A stretch of 64,000 nucleotides of DNA from Pisaster brevispinus (taxonomy: Eukaryota > Echinodermata > Asteroidea > Forcipulatida > Asteriidae), in the NCBI GenBank assembly GCA_023634235.1, contig JAMKCF010000009.1, positions 9,734,001-9,798,000 of the forward strand, in the 5' to 3' direction. This document shows, piece by piece, positions 11,503-23,325 of this stretch; position 1 is the first letter of the stretch; each line of letters begins with the position of its first letter. The position numbers were made by a program, and so were the translations under genes. Below the pieces are notes generated by a model, which saw nothing but the letters and a program-made list of their open reading frames with translations, was not told the DNA's origin and ran no database searches.

Positions 11503-12825
11503 AGAGAAGAGAGTATAGTATAATACACAGTTATTCGGTCTTCTTCTTTAGAATTTAAAACTTCATTAGTGGGTTCATTTTGTTTCCCGTTTTTACTTCA
11601 CCAACAAGTAAGGTGTACCTTAATTAACTGCTATCTTTACAGGATTGTGACAACTTGTTCAATAAACTAAACCAAATGTGAATGTACAACCGAAATACAC
11701 GCTTACGTGTTGTGATTTTTTTACAGTTGGAAAATCTGCGTATAAGTCGGTTTCAGATTTCGATACTTCCTTGTACAGCAAGCCAATATTTCGAATAATG
11801 TTCGAAATGAGTGTTTTGTTTTGTTTTTTCAGATGAAATATTTCTCATCTTTGATCGGAAAGACAACCAATGCAATACCTTGTTCGTAACTCAAGTCGCC
11901 ATTTTTGTTTACCGTTGGCATTATTTTGTTTCAATTAGAATATCCAGACCATTTGTATAGGAAGGACCTTATTTTAGATGTACATTTTTAAAATTATCGT
12001 TTTTAATAAGACAAAATTCATCAAATGTTTGTCTTGTTCATCTAATATTTTAGGTCGGCGACGCCCTTCGTGTATCAAACATTCCTGTGGTGGCGCTATA
12101 CACGGCTGCAATGTTACACATTTCAACTGCCAGTTTAGTGGCGGCACTGGATCTAAACATTGCAGGGGTAGAGCGAAGGATTGCAGTCGAGGGGGTAACA
12201 TAACTATAGATTATATTTCATTTTCATTTAGTAAAAGAACAAAATAAACAGTTAAAAAAATGCTGATGGACATAAATCTGCCGACAGCATTTTGGTGAAA
12301 GTGGTGTACATATATTTAGTTTCATTACGCTGTATTCACCAAAGGTGAACTAGACTGCTACCCGTGTGTATAGGTATAACTTGCTCAGTTGTCGTTTTAT
12401 CAAAATTGTGTTACCTTTTTGGTGATTTCAGGGGTTTTTTTTTGCCAAATGTGAACTATGACGTTTGACAATATCATTATTGTTTCTTTCTTACTGTATA
12501 GAGTCTTTTCGTCGATTCGATGGGCATAATATTTAGTCCGCAATCATGGCCTTACAGTTAAAAATGGCAGCCATGTTGACACATAAAATGGTAGCGCTTT
12601 AGGGTGGGGTTTTGTTTTCTTGAAATTGTTAAAATTGGTATGAGCTCTTTATCACCGGTAATTAAGAAACTTCTGCAGTTCCTGCATATTTTTACAATCT
12701 TTTTCGTTTTCTTTCTTAAATGTGCCATCCTGAAATCTAAATAACATAGGGCCTACATACTTGAAATGACTTTAGCAAAGTGTCACCGAAGTAGGCCACT
12801 GCCTCTGTTTCACCGGATGTCCTCC

Positions 12826-13125
12826 TTAGCTAAGGTCCCTTCTTATGAAAACCCTTGAGGAGTTTAAATAAAATATCTGCCCCTCCAAGTGAGGCAACAC
12901 AAAGCACCCCTCTCCGATTACATAAACAAACTCCCCCTTCATTTGGGCCCGTGTAATGACATGAATGACGTGGAAATGTTCCCCCTGACGTGACGGTGAA
13001 TGCATAGAGTAATAAGTGCAGTTACTCCGCTGTAATGATGCAGCGCTTTCATCCCATGCACATCCTCCACGTAAACAAATGTGGAAGAACGCGTCAGACT
13101 GTAGCCGAACGATCCATAAATCTCT
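12826..13125 (-). CDS. Candidate 3'-terminal coding exon, unknown protein
   Basis: On the minus strand a run of T's ending in TTTTTTGCAG is a textbook 3' splice site (AG at 13127-13126). From it a phase-0 frame runs 99 residues to a TAA. It begins RDLWIVRLQSDAFFHICLRG, contains the aliphatic stretch FHVIHVITRAQMKGEFVYVI and ends SSRVFIRRDLS. A second frame from the same acceptor is also open for about 60 codons, beginning EIYGSFGYSLTRSSTFVYVE. That weakens the choice of frame. The island is GC-richer than its flanks and free of the repeats seen nearby. No domain is recognised. Confidence 0.3.
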   Translation of the reverse strand, partial: RDLWIVRLQSDAFFHICLRGGCAWDESAASLQRSNCTYYSMHSPSRQGEHFHVIHVITRAQMKGEFVYVIGEGCFVLPHLEGQIFYLNSSRVFIRRDLS

Positions 13126-13867
13126 CTGCAAAAAAAAAAATGTACAGACTGCTCCGCCAAACTTTGTTCAAACAAATCAAGTCTACATGTTTTTGTGTTC
13201 GGTTCGACCGGGGAGGACCATAAATTCTACCCGTATAGACCACGCCGAGAATTGGTTTGAATCTGCCTAATTTTTGTGAGAATGGAGGCTAAGGCTTGTT
13301 ATGTGTTATGGTTATGATGAAGGGGCTGTGAGCGCTCATGGGTGTCACTCTAAATGTTCCAAACTTTGATGTACAATTCAAGTGTAATCTAGCTCATACT
13401 GACGGGTTTGTCACTATCGAGTAGGCCAATGGTACCAAAGCGGGACAATGGCCAAGTGTTTCTACTTGAATGTGAACAGGTTTGACAAGAGAACTTACTA
13501 CTAAAAACCACTTTATCTGCAGGTGATGTAAAGATGTTTACGTGTAGTGTCGTGTGGGCGGCCGTGGATTTAATTGAACAAGTCTTGTCCCAATACAAGC
13601 CAACATTCGTCCGGGCATCCACGTCATCTTAGTCCCTTAAACTTTCAGCAAAATGATTTGAATGAGAGAAATAAGTCAAACAAAATTAACATGTCGTCAA
13701 AAATAATTACGCCTAACTAGACTGTCCTCTGGGCAGGCCAAACGTTTGATAGAATTCGTTTGAGTATAGTGATCTCTATAGCACTAGTTACAGTTCAGAA
13801 TTTCAAAGGGGTGGGAGAGACCTAGAAATTGACTACTTTTAGGAGTTAGTTTAGGTATCATTTTAAT

Positions 13868-14215
13868 TTTAGTCTGAAATCTTACTGGTTGTAACATTCA
13901 TACTTGAACCATTTTTTCTGCAAATGTTTCCGTCTGAAAAAAGACATATTTTTCTGAAAACCTTTTTTAAAAATGCAAAAACTGATTATGGTTGTTACAA
14001 CCAAAATTAAGGACATTGTGTTTACATGCTGAAAATTGTGCATGGTTTTTCCACTATTTTCTCCTGACTCACACAACGGATTAAGCCCAAATTTTCACAG
14101 GTTTGTTATTTCATGTATAGGTATGGTTGATCACACAAAACATAAACACTGTCTTCACCTATTTTGTCAGCTCTACCAATCTTGTATAACAACTTTAATG
14201 GGTCTTTTGTTTAAT
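13868..14215 (-). mobile_element. Dispersed repeat, family D (reverse copy)
   Basis: The core GGTTGTTACAACCAAAATTA followed by GGACATTGTGTTTACATGCT is found in reverse complement at 17030-17320 and 25395-25650. The later part (TTTTCCACTATTTTCTCCTG, TTTCACAGGTTTGTTATTTC) matches 29220-29300 and 57755-57825. It is non-coding and several hundred bases long, so a MITE is the likeliest class. The edges are approximate. Confidence 0.5.
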
Positions 14216-14291
14216 GGTACACAAAAGTTCGGTGGCGTTCGTGATTCATCTGTCACTGGATGAAGACGCCGAGGTAAACGCTTATCGTCGT

Positions 14292-14306
14292 CCCCCCCCC
14301 CCCCCC
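14292..14306. repeat. Poly-C tract
   Basis: About 15 consecutive C's. It is one of many G or C homopolymers in the window. Confidence 0.9.
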
Positions 14307-15083
14307 GGTTTGGAGTCCAGACTCCCATTGCATCTGGAGTGGTCAGTGGCTTCTTCTGTTTGTGGTAACATTGCCTTGTGGTTTCCTTAAGATCTTCAAA
14401 CTGTGCCGACAAGTAAAACCCAATTTGATGACCTCCAAATATGTTTTTATCTGAGTTGGTGGTCCGGGAGTTTTGTGGGTTCGCCTCGGAAGTACAACCC
14501 AAGGAAAACGTGGTGTCTTAGGACTTGTTGTTTTTCACCGTACGCACAGCAATGGTTCTGTTGGCAAATCTTTAGTAGTGTATAAACACAAATTGAAACA
14601 CACTGTCATTGTGGCCCTCTTTTGAAGTGTAATTAATTTTCTTCAAAGTCCCCATACCTGTCGACCTGTAAATCGCCTTTATCCCGTATGAAAAAAGAAA
14701 TAACTTCTTGGTGCTAAAAATAAAGCTATTAAATCACAAAGTCAATGGTGGGTGAGATATGTATTTACACAATGTACTACTACCGGGGAGTGAGTGCAAC
14801 TACAAAAACACTTGCAATATTTAATTGACATATTTTACAGTCAACGGAAGACTGAAATATTTCCCGGCTTCCCATAAATTTTGTTAAGGGCAATTCTTAT
14901 TGCACACATTGGAATGCCACGCATACTCCATGTGTCCTCGTGCATGCATGGACCCATAGTTAGATATACCGGTGACCCCTTACCAAATACGACTTGGAAA
15001 GTCTTGCGTTATCTTTGATCATATTTTAAATGGAAAGCTGTATGGTAGAGTATGCACAAGCCTGATATGTGGCAGAGGGTGTG

Positions 15084-15094
15084 CCCCCCCCCCC

Positions 15095-15123
<29 letters not shown>
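15084..15123. repeat. Poly-C/poly-A tract
   Basis: About 11 C's run directly into about 29 A's. The A run resembles a retroposed tail but no element body was recognised beside it. Confidence 0.85.
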
Positions 15124-15125
<2 letters not shown>

Positions 15126-15389
15126 CAGAAAGATCCCCTAAAATCTAAAAACCTCTATAAAGAATTCCCGAGATTCCCAGAACACAATGAAGAAAGAAGG
15201 AAAGGGGTGTAAACCATGTCACCAGGTTCAATTCCCGATCAACTCCTTAGTTTGTCGCTAGTTTTGGGGTGCCAGTCGGAAACCATTCAACCTGAAACTG
15301 CGGTACAACCTGGAAAGCTGCATTACAGGGATCACCTTATAATAAGGGAGTGCCTATTTCATGATATCGAATGAAGAAAAATTGATAAG

Positions 15390-15490
15390 AACGGGATTTG
15401 AACCTGCGACATCCGGATCAACGTGCCGGTTCTCTATCACCTGAGCAATCTATGCATTCAGCCCTATATGTTGGTGTTCTCCCAATTTTG
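15390..15490 (-). mobile_element. tRNA-derived SINE, Asn-like head (copy 1)
   Basis: Read on the minus strand it gives a degenerate A-box region (GATTGCTCAGGTGATAGAG), then CCGGCACGTTGATCCGG and the B-box-like GGTTCAAATCC. Further copies lie at 42630 and 61955. The anticodon position reads GTT with T before it, which suggests a tRNA-Asn-type ancestor. The acceptor stem does not pair, so this is not a functional tRNA gene. Confidence 0.55.
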
Positions 15491-15637
15491 TTAACACTTT
15501 TGTAAGAGGTGTAAGCAAAAACTCATTTAGCATAGAAAGAAGAATGATGATCACGGTGAGTACCCTTCGCGAAATTCTCAGAAGATAGCACTAAGCTATG
15601 GGATATTGTATGTGTCGAGGAAAGAAGCGAGTTCAAT

Positions 15638-15906
15638 CTAACTTGTAGCACTCAGTAAGACCGAGTGCCGCAGTGCAATCAGTTCTGTCATTTTGCAAAT
15701 CTTCGTTGCAAGAAACTCCACATTTCTGGTGGAAGAGTAGCAGCAGTTTGACCAGCTCAAGTTAGTCTCTTTATGCGTGTCACCCCCGGTAGTGCTGCCG
15801 TTCTCAGAGCTCTCTATACCAAACACCAAACGCTTGTACACAATCCTCTGCAAGTTGTTCATACCGAAAAGCCTCTTGGCCCACCCATAAATAATCCCCA
15901 AACGGG
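15638..15906 (-). CDS. Candidate 3'-terminal coding exon, unknown protein
   Basis: On the minus strand the acceptor CTTGTGTTCTTTTAG (AG at 15908-15907) opens a frame in which two bases complete a codon and 88 residues follow to a TAG. The start is RLGIIYGWAKRLFGMNNLQR, followed by IVYKRLVFGIESSENGS, a Ser/Thr/Cys-rich middle and a hydrophobic end (ELIALRHSVLLSATS). The first 25 residues are basic-aromatic and could be a helix near a membrane, but that is speculation. GC and codon choice look more gene-like than the flanks. The phase (1) would match the donor of the minus-strand start exon proposed at 33786-33720, but the 18-kb gap makes that weak. The family is unknown. Confidence 0.35.
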
Positions 15907-16539
15907 CTAAAAGAACACAAGTTTACGTTCCCGATGCAGGCATACATTGGATTGGTTGATGTTCTACTTTTTCCACAGTCGGCCTTTTGAGCGTTGTAGG
16001 ACGAAGAAAACATACTGGTCAGTTTTTACACCTGCCCAATTTTGTTTCTGAAAACGGACTCGATTTTTCAAGCTGTGAAAACTTTAAGTGACTTTGTGTT
16101 ATATGTTTTGAACTTACTTCTTTATCTCACTGTCTGACAGTGACAGGCTATTGCTCAAAATATGTTTGGTTGATGGTAACCGGTAAATGATGGCGATGTC
16201 CAACTCAGTGACACTGACCATGGTATGACCGTTGACTTGAAAAACATAATGTAAAATAGGTGTTGCATGTTTTATGGGTGCAGAGTACGTGTCTGTTAAA
16301 AAAAACCACAAATAATTCAAAACGAGATGATCGGAGTAAAATTGCATTCTTGCAAAACAAAATGTACCATTCAATTCTAACATTTAAATATCCCCAAAGT
16401 ACTGGATAACTTACCAACGGTAAGCAGACCCTGTCAATGTTTACAAGTCGGTAACCTCTTAACTCGCGGCATACTGAACATAAAGCTACTGTAACAACCC
16501 TCATTGATTTGGTGGGCGTTTCGGTAATTTACACCTCGT

Positions 16540-16675
16540 GGTTTTTTTTTTACGGCCGCATCTGGTGTGTCTGTCCCCGGGAGTTTGAGGACATAACCTC
16601 GGTCAAAAACCCCCACCGTGTCATCGGTAATGCAACACGTCTTGTGCCGGCAGGTAATGTACACATGTTTTTATT
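16540..16675. other. GC-rich island, coding-like on both strands
   Basis: Plus strand: a frame containing RIWCVCPREFEDITSVKNPH runs into a good donor, CGGCAG|GTAATG, at about 16653. Minus strand: a frame containing TDDTVGVFDRGYVLKLPGT runs up to GCGGCC|GTAAAA. Neither side has a convincing acceptor. It may be an exon, or simply a stop-poor GC-rich patch. Confidence 0.2.
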
Positions 16676-17029
16676 TGGTAATTTACCAGCTATAAGCGAT
16701 GTGATAATTATTTACCTTTCAGGATTAAAGGGGTCGTTTGGGTGGTTTGAGTGCATAATTTAGGAAAGTGTGAATCAATCATTGGTTAGAATGCCTGAGG
16801 AGTCCAGTTCTGTTTGGTAAATCTGAAGTGGGTGCCGGGGGGGGGGGTGGGTGCTTGTTCTCATGATTTTAAGTAATGCATTTTCCCCAATATTGAAACA
16901 ATTGCCAAAGATTGTTTGTAGTGTAAAACAAAGGAATCTCTGTTAATAAAGTGATAGACTCATAAAGGGCTTCTTTTTTCGGTCAGCATCGGTTTACAAC
17001 TTTAAAAGTTCCTGGTGTCATATACCTGA

Positions 17030-17320
17030 AATAACAAATCTGTGAACATTTGGGTTTAGTCCTTAGTCTGGAGAAAAACAATGAAAAGCCATGCACAGTT
17101 TTCAGTGTGTAAACACATTGTCCTTAACATTGGTTGTAACAACTGAAATCTGTTGCGTTTCTTTAGGTGTTCAGATACAGTTTTTTCGAATAATTATGAC
17201 TTCATTTCAGAGGGAGAAACAAATGTCTTAGTAAAAACTTCATAATCAGTTTGCTTTCAGACTAAAACTAAACAATTAGGCTCTTCATCTTACCAATCCT
17301 GTATAATACCTTTAAACTAT
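17030..17320 (+). mobile_element. Dispersed repeat, family D
   Basis: GCATGCACAGTTTTCAGTG-like text, then GTGTAAACACATTGTCCTTA and GGTTGTAACAACTGAAATC, is the reverse of the copy at 13868. It is co-oriented with 25395-25650. It ends near TACCAATCCTGTATAATACC. Non-coding. Confidence 0.5.
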
Positions 17321-18659
17321 CATGTGGCACCTCCCACCATATCGCCGTTTGGCAAGTGGTAAAGCAAAATTGAGTTATAACCGAACCTGCTGTATATCCT
17401 CTTGTGACATCACGATGACTTTGTACCGTAGCAAAGAAACAGAGTACAAACACTTTAGGCCTATCATGTTTTAATACGATACTGTTCAAACAAATCATAT
17501 ACGCAGGGCAATCATTTGGCGAGGGACTTCTCATCGTAAGTCAACTTGTCATTACTTGGCAGGCAACCTCGATTATGATGGCAACAAGTATTTGTTTTTC
17601 CCCATTTTCGCTCCAAAACGTTTGTGATGAAGACCAGACGAGAAGAGGAGGACCGGTGGGGTGACAAATGTGACACAAATAAATCCGGGTAGTAATATCT
17701 CAAGGTCTTCTGCAGATAACAGTTTAGTCTACCGCGATAGAAGGGACAAGATACGTGGTTACTGATGATCCGATGGACGGGTATGGGTGGCATGGGAAAG
17801 GCGAATTAGGTAAAGAAGATGTACCCCCCCCCCTTCACTGAGACCAACACCCGGGTATACACCCACGTACTTCTTACACACAAGGGTGTCCCTTACAAGG
17901 CAGTAAGGGGGTCTTGCCATTGTTGTTCTATTATTTTCTGAAGAAATCCTCTGCGGGGTACCAGTGGAACATTAAAAAAAACTAAAGGGATAGCATTGTC
18001 CCATTGTGTAAAGTATCCGGAAAGTTGGCGTGTGTATTGAGGGCGCACAATCACCCACATTGCATGACCTGGTGAATGGAGGACTTATCTGTGTTCTCCC
18101 GATTGTTTGGACTTTCGCGCAACGTCTGTTTTGGGGGTCTTTGTAGTTACGGGCACAATTGAACCGAGGGCGTTCTCGGTTTGTCTAAACCACCTAGAAC
18201 GCTTTTGTATGAAAGTCTCAAGAATCAACGGGTAAGGCACGCTCACAACCCACGTCCGTGGTGTTTCTTTCCATTATTCACATTGCTGACTGAAGAGTAC
18301 CCTCGGAGTACAGTAACTCACAGATCGAGCACCAATAGTCACACTTTTACCTAGTCTTGTTCGTAGAGGGAGTGAACACAGTACAACTTAACCATTTAAA
18401 GATGTTAGTAACCCTTGGGTGTCCTGTAATGAACCCCATCCAATATCTTCACCGCCATGAAATAGGATTAGACCGATGGATTATTGTAAGGAATAACAGA
18501 GATCTGTTGTGGTTTGAGTCCAGTTTGTACAGGCTAGCACTGTGGTGGGCCAAACGGAGACAGGTGTGTGGTGGTTGTATGGTGATCATTCAAAACCTGG
18601 TCCGGAATCCGGGATGACTCAATTCACGGATCCGTGTTCCAGTGAAATGTTCCGATCTG

Positions 18660-18840
18660 AAATCATGGAACACTCGGAGTGGCTCAGTGGTTTCTTCCCT
18701 GCCTTTCATCTCCTGTGGTCCCTGGTTCGAATCCCTGACCGGAGCCTTGCATGGGAATTGGGTTTCAGTACCTGAATGCGTGGGTTTTCCCCTATTTTGG
18801 AGTTTCCTCTTCAATCTAGAACTGACATTTCATTGTCATA
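18660..18840 (+). mobile_element. tRNA-derived SINE with TTTTCCCC tail region
   Basis: An A-box-like GAGTGGCTCAGTGGTTT and a B-box GGTTCGAATCC lie about 45 bp apart, as in a tRNA-derived head. A tRNA-unrelated body follows: GGGAATTGGGTTTCAGTACC, TGCGTGGGTTTTCCCC, TCTAGAACTGACA. The layout is that of a polymerase-III SINE. A weaker relative with GGTTCGAATTTCA may lie near 20910. Confidence 0.5.
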
Positions 18841-20135
18841 TTCTTTATACATTTGGTATCTTCAGTTCTCGAGTCACTTCTGAGGACTTCTTAGTCCTTT
18901 TATAGGCTACGGTCTTTTTATACAGAAAATTATAACTGAATCTGGTAATGATTTCTATAAAAGACAATAAATAACGATTTAAATATGCCTATAAAAACAA
19001 TGATTGTACATGTGCACAATGTTCGATTGGAATCAACACAGTTTTGAGTTGTTTCAGAACAATGGAAGCACTTTTTACTATTTTTTAAACCTCAGTTTTT
19101 AGTACCCATCCCTTCATCGACACATGCAGGAGTGTTGATAAACTGACAATTTGTTTCACTTTAAGAATTAAGCATTCAAAATACTTTTTCCTCATGATAG
19201 TGTTTGTGTATACTCGCATGACATATTATTTCTTCGTTTATTGTAACAATAAACCAGGCTTACACTCTCTTGACTAAACTTTCATTGACTCTCAGTGGTA
19301 TATCATGTTCACTTTTCATAGAGAGGCTGCTGTTGCTTTACAATAAAATAACTTTGTTCGGCCATTTCGTTTTTCAAACCAAGGATACCAAAATGCAAGA
19401 CGAAACCAGTTATTTACCCTGCATGGTTAAAAGGACACGGAGACAGGAGCTGCAATGGGTAAAGTGGTCAACGGGCCTAAAAGACCCGGGACGCTTGAAC
19501 TCAGTTGTGAACGATATCCGTAACAGAAGTTGTTACCACAGGCAGCCATATTGTAATTGTAAATGACGTCATAACTGTATTAGGTACACGATTGTGTTTA
19601 ATATGGTAGCGGTTTATGTCGTTTCATCGGGCATTGTTTCGACTTTGTTACATACACTAATCACACGATATAGAGCGGTTTATTTATACTAGATGCCATT
19701 ACAGTAAACTCTTTTCTCGGAAGCAGGTCCTATCTACTAAATGGTTGTTATGATCAGTTATCTGCAAGAGTTTAACCTATAAAACATTTGACCTGTGCAC
19801 AAGTTAGGTCATAAAGTCAGGTCATGAGGAAAACGAACCACTATACACCAACACGGGAAATTTGCCTTTTCCTTCATAAATTCAACTGGGCTGTTTTATT
19901 GGTCGAGAGATTAGGGCCTACGATCAAATCTAGATCTTCATCCATTTTGACTTCAGTATTGCTACGGTCTTTGAAAAAAAGGAAACAAATTCTGAGAAGG
20001 TTTCAAAAGTTCTGATACTCCGGATCTCTGATTTAAACTATGTACGGTGTATTTGAAGTTCATACAAAAGATCTCAAGCAACGCCAAAAATACAATGACA
20101 ATCTATTTTTAAGTAAGTTTTAAGACAAATATTCC
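18841..20135. other. No supported gene
   Basis: AT-rich DNA. One plus-strand frame of about 98 codons (19270-19566) has no splice or composition support. Nothing else is visible. Confidence 0.45.
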
Positions 20136-20224
20136 ATGGTTGTTGTTGCTGTTGCTAGTGATGCTGTTGTTGCTGCTGCTGATGTTGCTGCTGCTGCTGC
20201 TGTTGTTGTTGCTGCTGTTTCTGT

Positions 20225-20256
<32 letters not shown>

Positions 20257-20263
20257 TTGTTGC

Positions 20264-20300
<37 letters not shown>

Positions 20301-20394
20301 GCTGCTGCTGTTGTTGCTGTTGCTGCTGCTGCTGTTGTTGCTGTTGCTGCTGCTGTTGATGTTGCTGTTGCTGTTGCTGTTGCTGTTGTTGTTC
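20136..20394. repeat. Interrupted (CTG/TTG)n trinucleotide repeat
   Basis: About 260 bp of mixed CTG and TTG triplets on the plus strand, which is CAG and CAA on the minus strand. On the minus strand it encodes a long poly-Gln run in frame with a preceding non-repetitive peptide containing TTTLSLNPEDLDLEGE. The run ends at a TAG (20157-20155) after two His. On the plus strand it would give poly-Val or poly-Leu, which is not credible. It may be a polyQ exon or a plain microsatellite. Confidence 0.9.
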
Positions 20395-21242
20395 CCCCTC
20401 CAAATCCAGATCTTCTGGATTGAGGCTTAATGTGGTTGTAACGGTATCCTGAATGACCTTCATATCCAGATACGATAATTGATTTATTGATAAAATTAGG
20501 ACTGTCCGCTTCGAAACAACAAGTGGAAGAATGTGGATCAACAAGCGTTTTCAAAGAATTGACAACATTCCCCCATAATATTAACCCGTATGTATTAGCT
20601 CATCTAAACACCTCATTCTGCACCCCATAACCGTTTACTCTTGTGACGGTTACGGTAACAAGATAAGCATCTGATGAGGGATGAAGCGGTTTCTGTGAGG
20701 GGGTCCAGATAAGCTTAAGGGTATAGCTGTTGTGAGAGGGTCGAGGGATAGGTGACAGGTCGTGGTGTAAGCCCTAAAAGAGCCTGCTGGAATCCTGGTG
20801 AGCAGATCCAGATGCTATTAGATTGACAGTGCTCGGCTGCATGGGCTAAGCTTGAGAAACCGCTGAACTCCCCCACAGCCGTTCTTTCCCTTTCTTCCTA
20901 TTCGTTGGACCCTGGTTCGAATTTCACTGAGATCACAATAAGCTATGTGTTTTCGTTCGGGCCCCTCTCCTGCTTTGGTAGTTTTATTCGGAAAATATTC
21001 GCGCATGCGTGATCGAAACGTCGGTTTTGTACCACCCTGTCCTTTTCATAAATTAAACAAGTTTAAAAAGTATTCCCTCACCTGCCCTCACCTGAGGTTG
21101 TTATTGTCTCTATTTGACAGTCATCCTCCAGGCAGTGTCCTCGTTGTTCGACGGATAAAAAGCACGACCATGCTCAATTTAACACTTGCTCTATGATATA
21201 ACACTACAGAGGTGTGGCCTGAGCCCTGGGGCATTGTCTTAC

Positions 21243-21301
21243 CTGTCGGCCTCGTTTGCGGGCCGTGAAACGGCTCAATTTTCCCCACCGAAATACCTCA
21301 G
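21243..21301 (-). CDS. Candidate small internal exon, basic peptide
   Basis: On the minus strand CCCCCGTTCAG and GGCCGACAG|GTAAGA bound 59 bp. The segment is open in one frame (two bases, then 19 codons): EVFRWGKLSRFTARKRGRQ. The peptide ends in a run of Lys and Arg, like a nuclear localisation signal. It ends in phase 0, which would accept the exon starting at 13125. The plus strand has its own strong donor (TTTGTCG|GTAAGT, about 21322), so the strand is not settled. Confidence 0.2.
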
Positions 21302-23325
21302 CTGAACGGGGGTCTTTGTCGGTAAGTACACTGATGCAACTTGATCAAAATCGGGGGAATTGCAGTGGAAAATTAGAGAGAGATTCCTTGTAGATTGTTC
21401 ATCATTGTTGATGTTTCAAGGTATAAGTTTGGTGTAGAATGTACATCTGCGTGGATGAGGTCAGTAAACAATTGTAGTGCACCGAGACACTGGATCTCGA
21501 CTTGAGGTGGAACCTAACACCGGAGATATAAATAAAAGTGTCATTTCTGCTTCATTTATGAATTGCTTCATTGATTTGCTAACGGTGTTCGATGGGATTG
21601 CTTATTCTCAGTTTCGAAGCTGCAACTTGATGGAAATTTGAGGCTTTGAGCGGAAAATTGTTACAAACCGTCTGTCTATCGCAACGAAAGAACTATATTT
21701 ATCTATGAATACTCATAAGACACCATAGAAAATGATTCAAAAGGAAATGTTTTTAGTTGAAATTACCTCCTTAATTCTTGCTAAATATAACTCCTCCAAA
21801 GAGAAGAAAGTTAAATCTAAACTCATCACTTCTATGAAAACGGAATGACCCAAAAGCACAGCACGAACAACAAAATAACAACAACAAAAAACCAACCGAA
21901 ACAAACTTTTCAAAAACGAAAATGCTGAAATTTCTTAACGTGTGTCATCTTTCGGTATTAGCTAAAAGCGCACGACTTAGATGGTCGAAAATGGCAACTG
22001 ATACAATGAAAGAGCACTGGAAAATGGTTTTCGAGTTTAGCAATATTGAACAACCTCCCTGCCCTTTGCACTTCGCATCATCAATGACAGAATGGTGCCC
22101 AAAATGCGAAGTGCGCAATGACGATGAAAAAATTAAGTGCCACAAAAAAGGGCAAGCACCGATGCTCACACGCACTGTTATTTACACGATTTACATTTAT
22201 TGGTGCTACGTGGAAGCGTTTGAAGTGTACAGATCATCCATCAAAATGTCATAATTTCATGAACTTTGTGTCGTGACGCTCTTTAGCGTAGACAGGCGTC
22301 TGTTTTGAACCTGTGCTTAGTGACGCAGATAACGTTGCTGGAATCCAATGACGCACAGAATGACATTATTAATCCCACCATAACGAGTCCCGAAGTCATA
22401 TTTTTCTTTCTTCTTTTTGCTTTTTATGAATGAGTTTTCCCGCATTTTGTAGAAATGCGAATTAATACAGAGTCAGTTGTGTGCAGCAAAAAGGTAAACT
22501 ATTTGAGGATAATTGTCATTTAAAATCTGACTTTTGGATGGAACTGATGGCTTTGAGAAAAACTCTGCTGGGGTCAGTGAGGCCGTTCACCTTTTATTCT
22601 TAATTGGCCTCCCTCGACAAATTTCATTGCATAAAAATAAACTTGCAAAAGACCCCAAGAGAATATACAAGCATGACTATAGCTGGTGCAGTTTCCTCCA
22701 AGCACAACAACGGTGCACCGCGAGTTTTTGATCAAAGTGTCATGCCAATGCATGTATACAGTCAACTCCTGTTCAAACAAGATCGCTGGGACTGGCCCAC
22801 ACCTCTATAACAGGACGAAGACAGCAAAACAAAGAAACACAAAGCAGAAATGAGGTTCGGGACTTCAGAATGTACCTCTATAACAGTGCCTTTTGTATAG
22901 CGAGGCTCGGCTGCACTTGCAGGGAAATTTCTATACCCAAAAGGGAAACCAGTTCTTAGTTCATTTTATCAAAGACAAAACAATTTTGAACTACTTCAAA
23001 ATTTCACTTTTTCGAGTGACATCAAGTCTTGATGTGTCGGTCCAGTATACGCCTCTTTGGCGCCCCATAGTTTTCGCTCTCCGAATAACCCTAAGGTCCC
23101 AATATCGGCTGATCCCGCCCCTTGGCCTGCGGAGGTAGCATGCTTAACGTTAAAAGTCCAAATTTGATGACTCAATACACAAGAATACAGAATCAAATCT
23201 TTGCAGTCCGGTGGCCCTTTGAAAATATTCTAACTACGCCACACGGGGGGGGGGTGATCGGCGACCATAGATCTTCTAAATACAGCCAGTTGATTCTACA
23301 TGGTTGATATTTACCATGTAAAGCT

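Noticed and set aside
20136..20430. Plus-strand poly-Val/poly-Ala and poly-Leu frames
   Set aside because: Artefacts of the (CTG/TTG)n microsatellite. Only the minus-strand Gln frame is even plausible.
21922..22254. 110-codon plus-strand frame
   Set aside because: Part of it is made by an inverted repeat, with no splice sites and no family resemblance.
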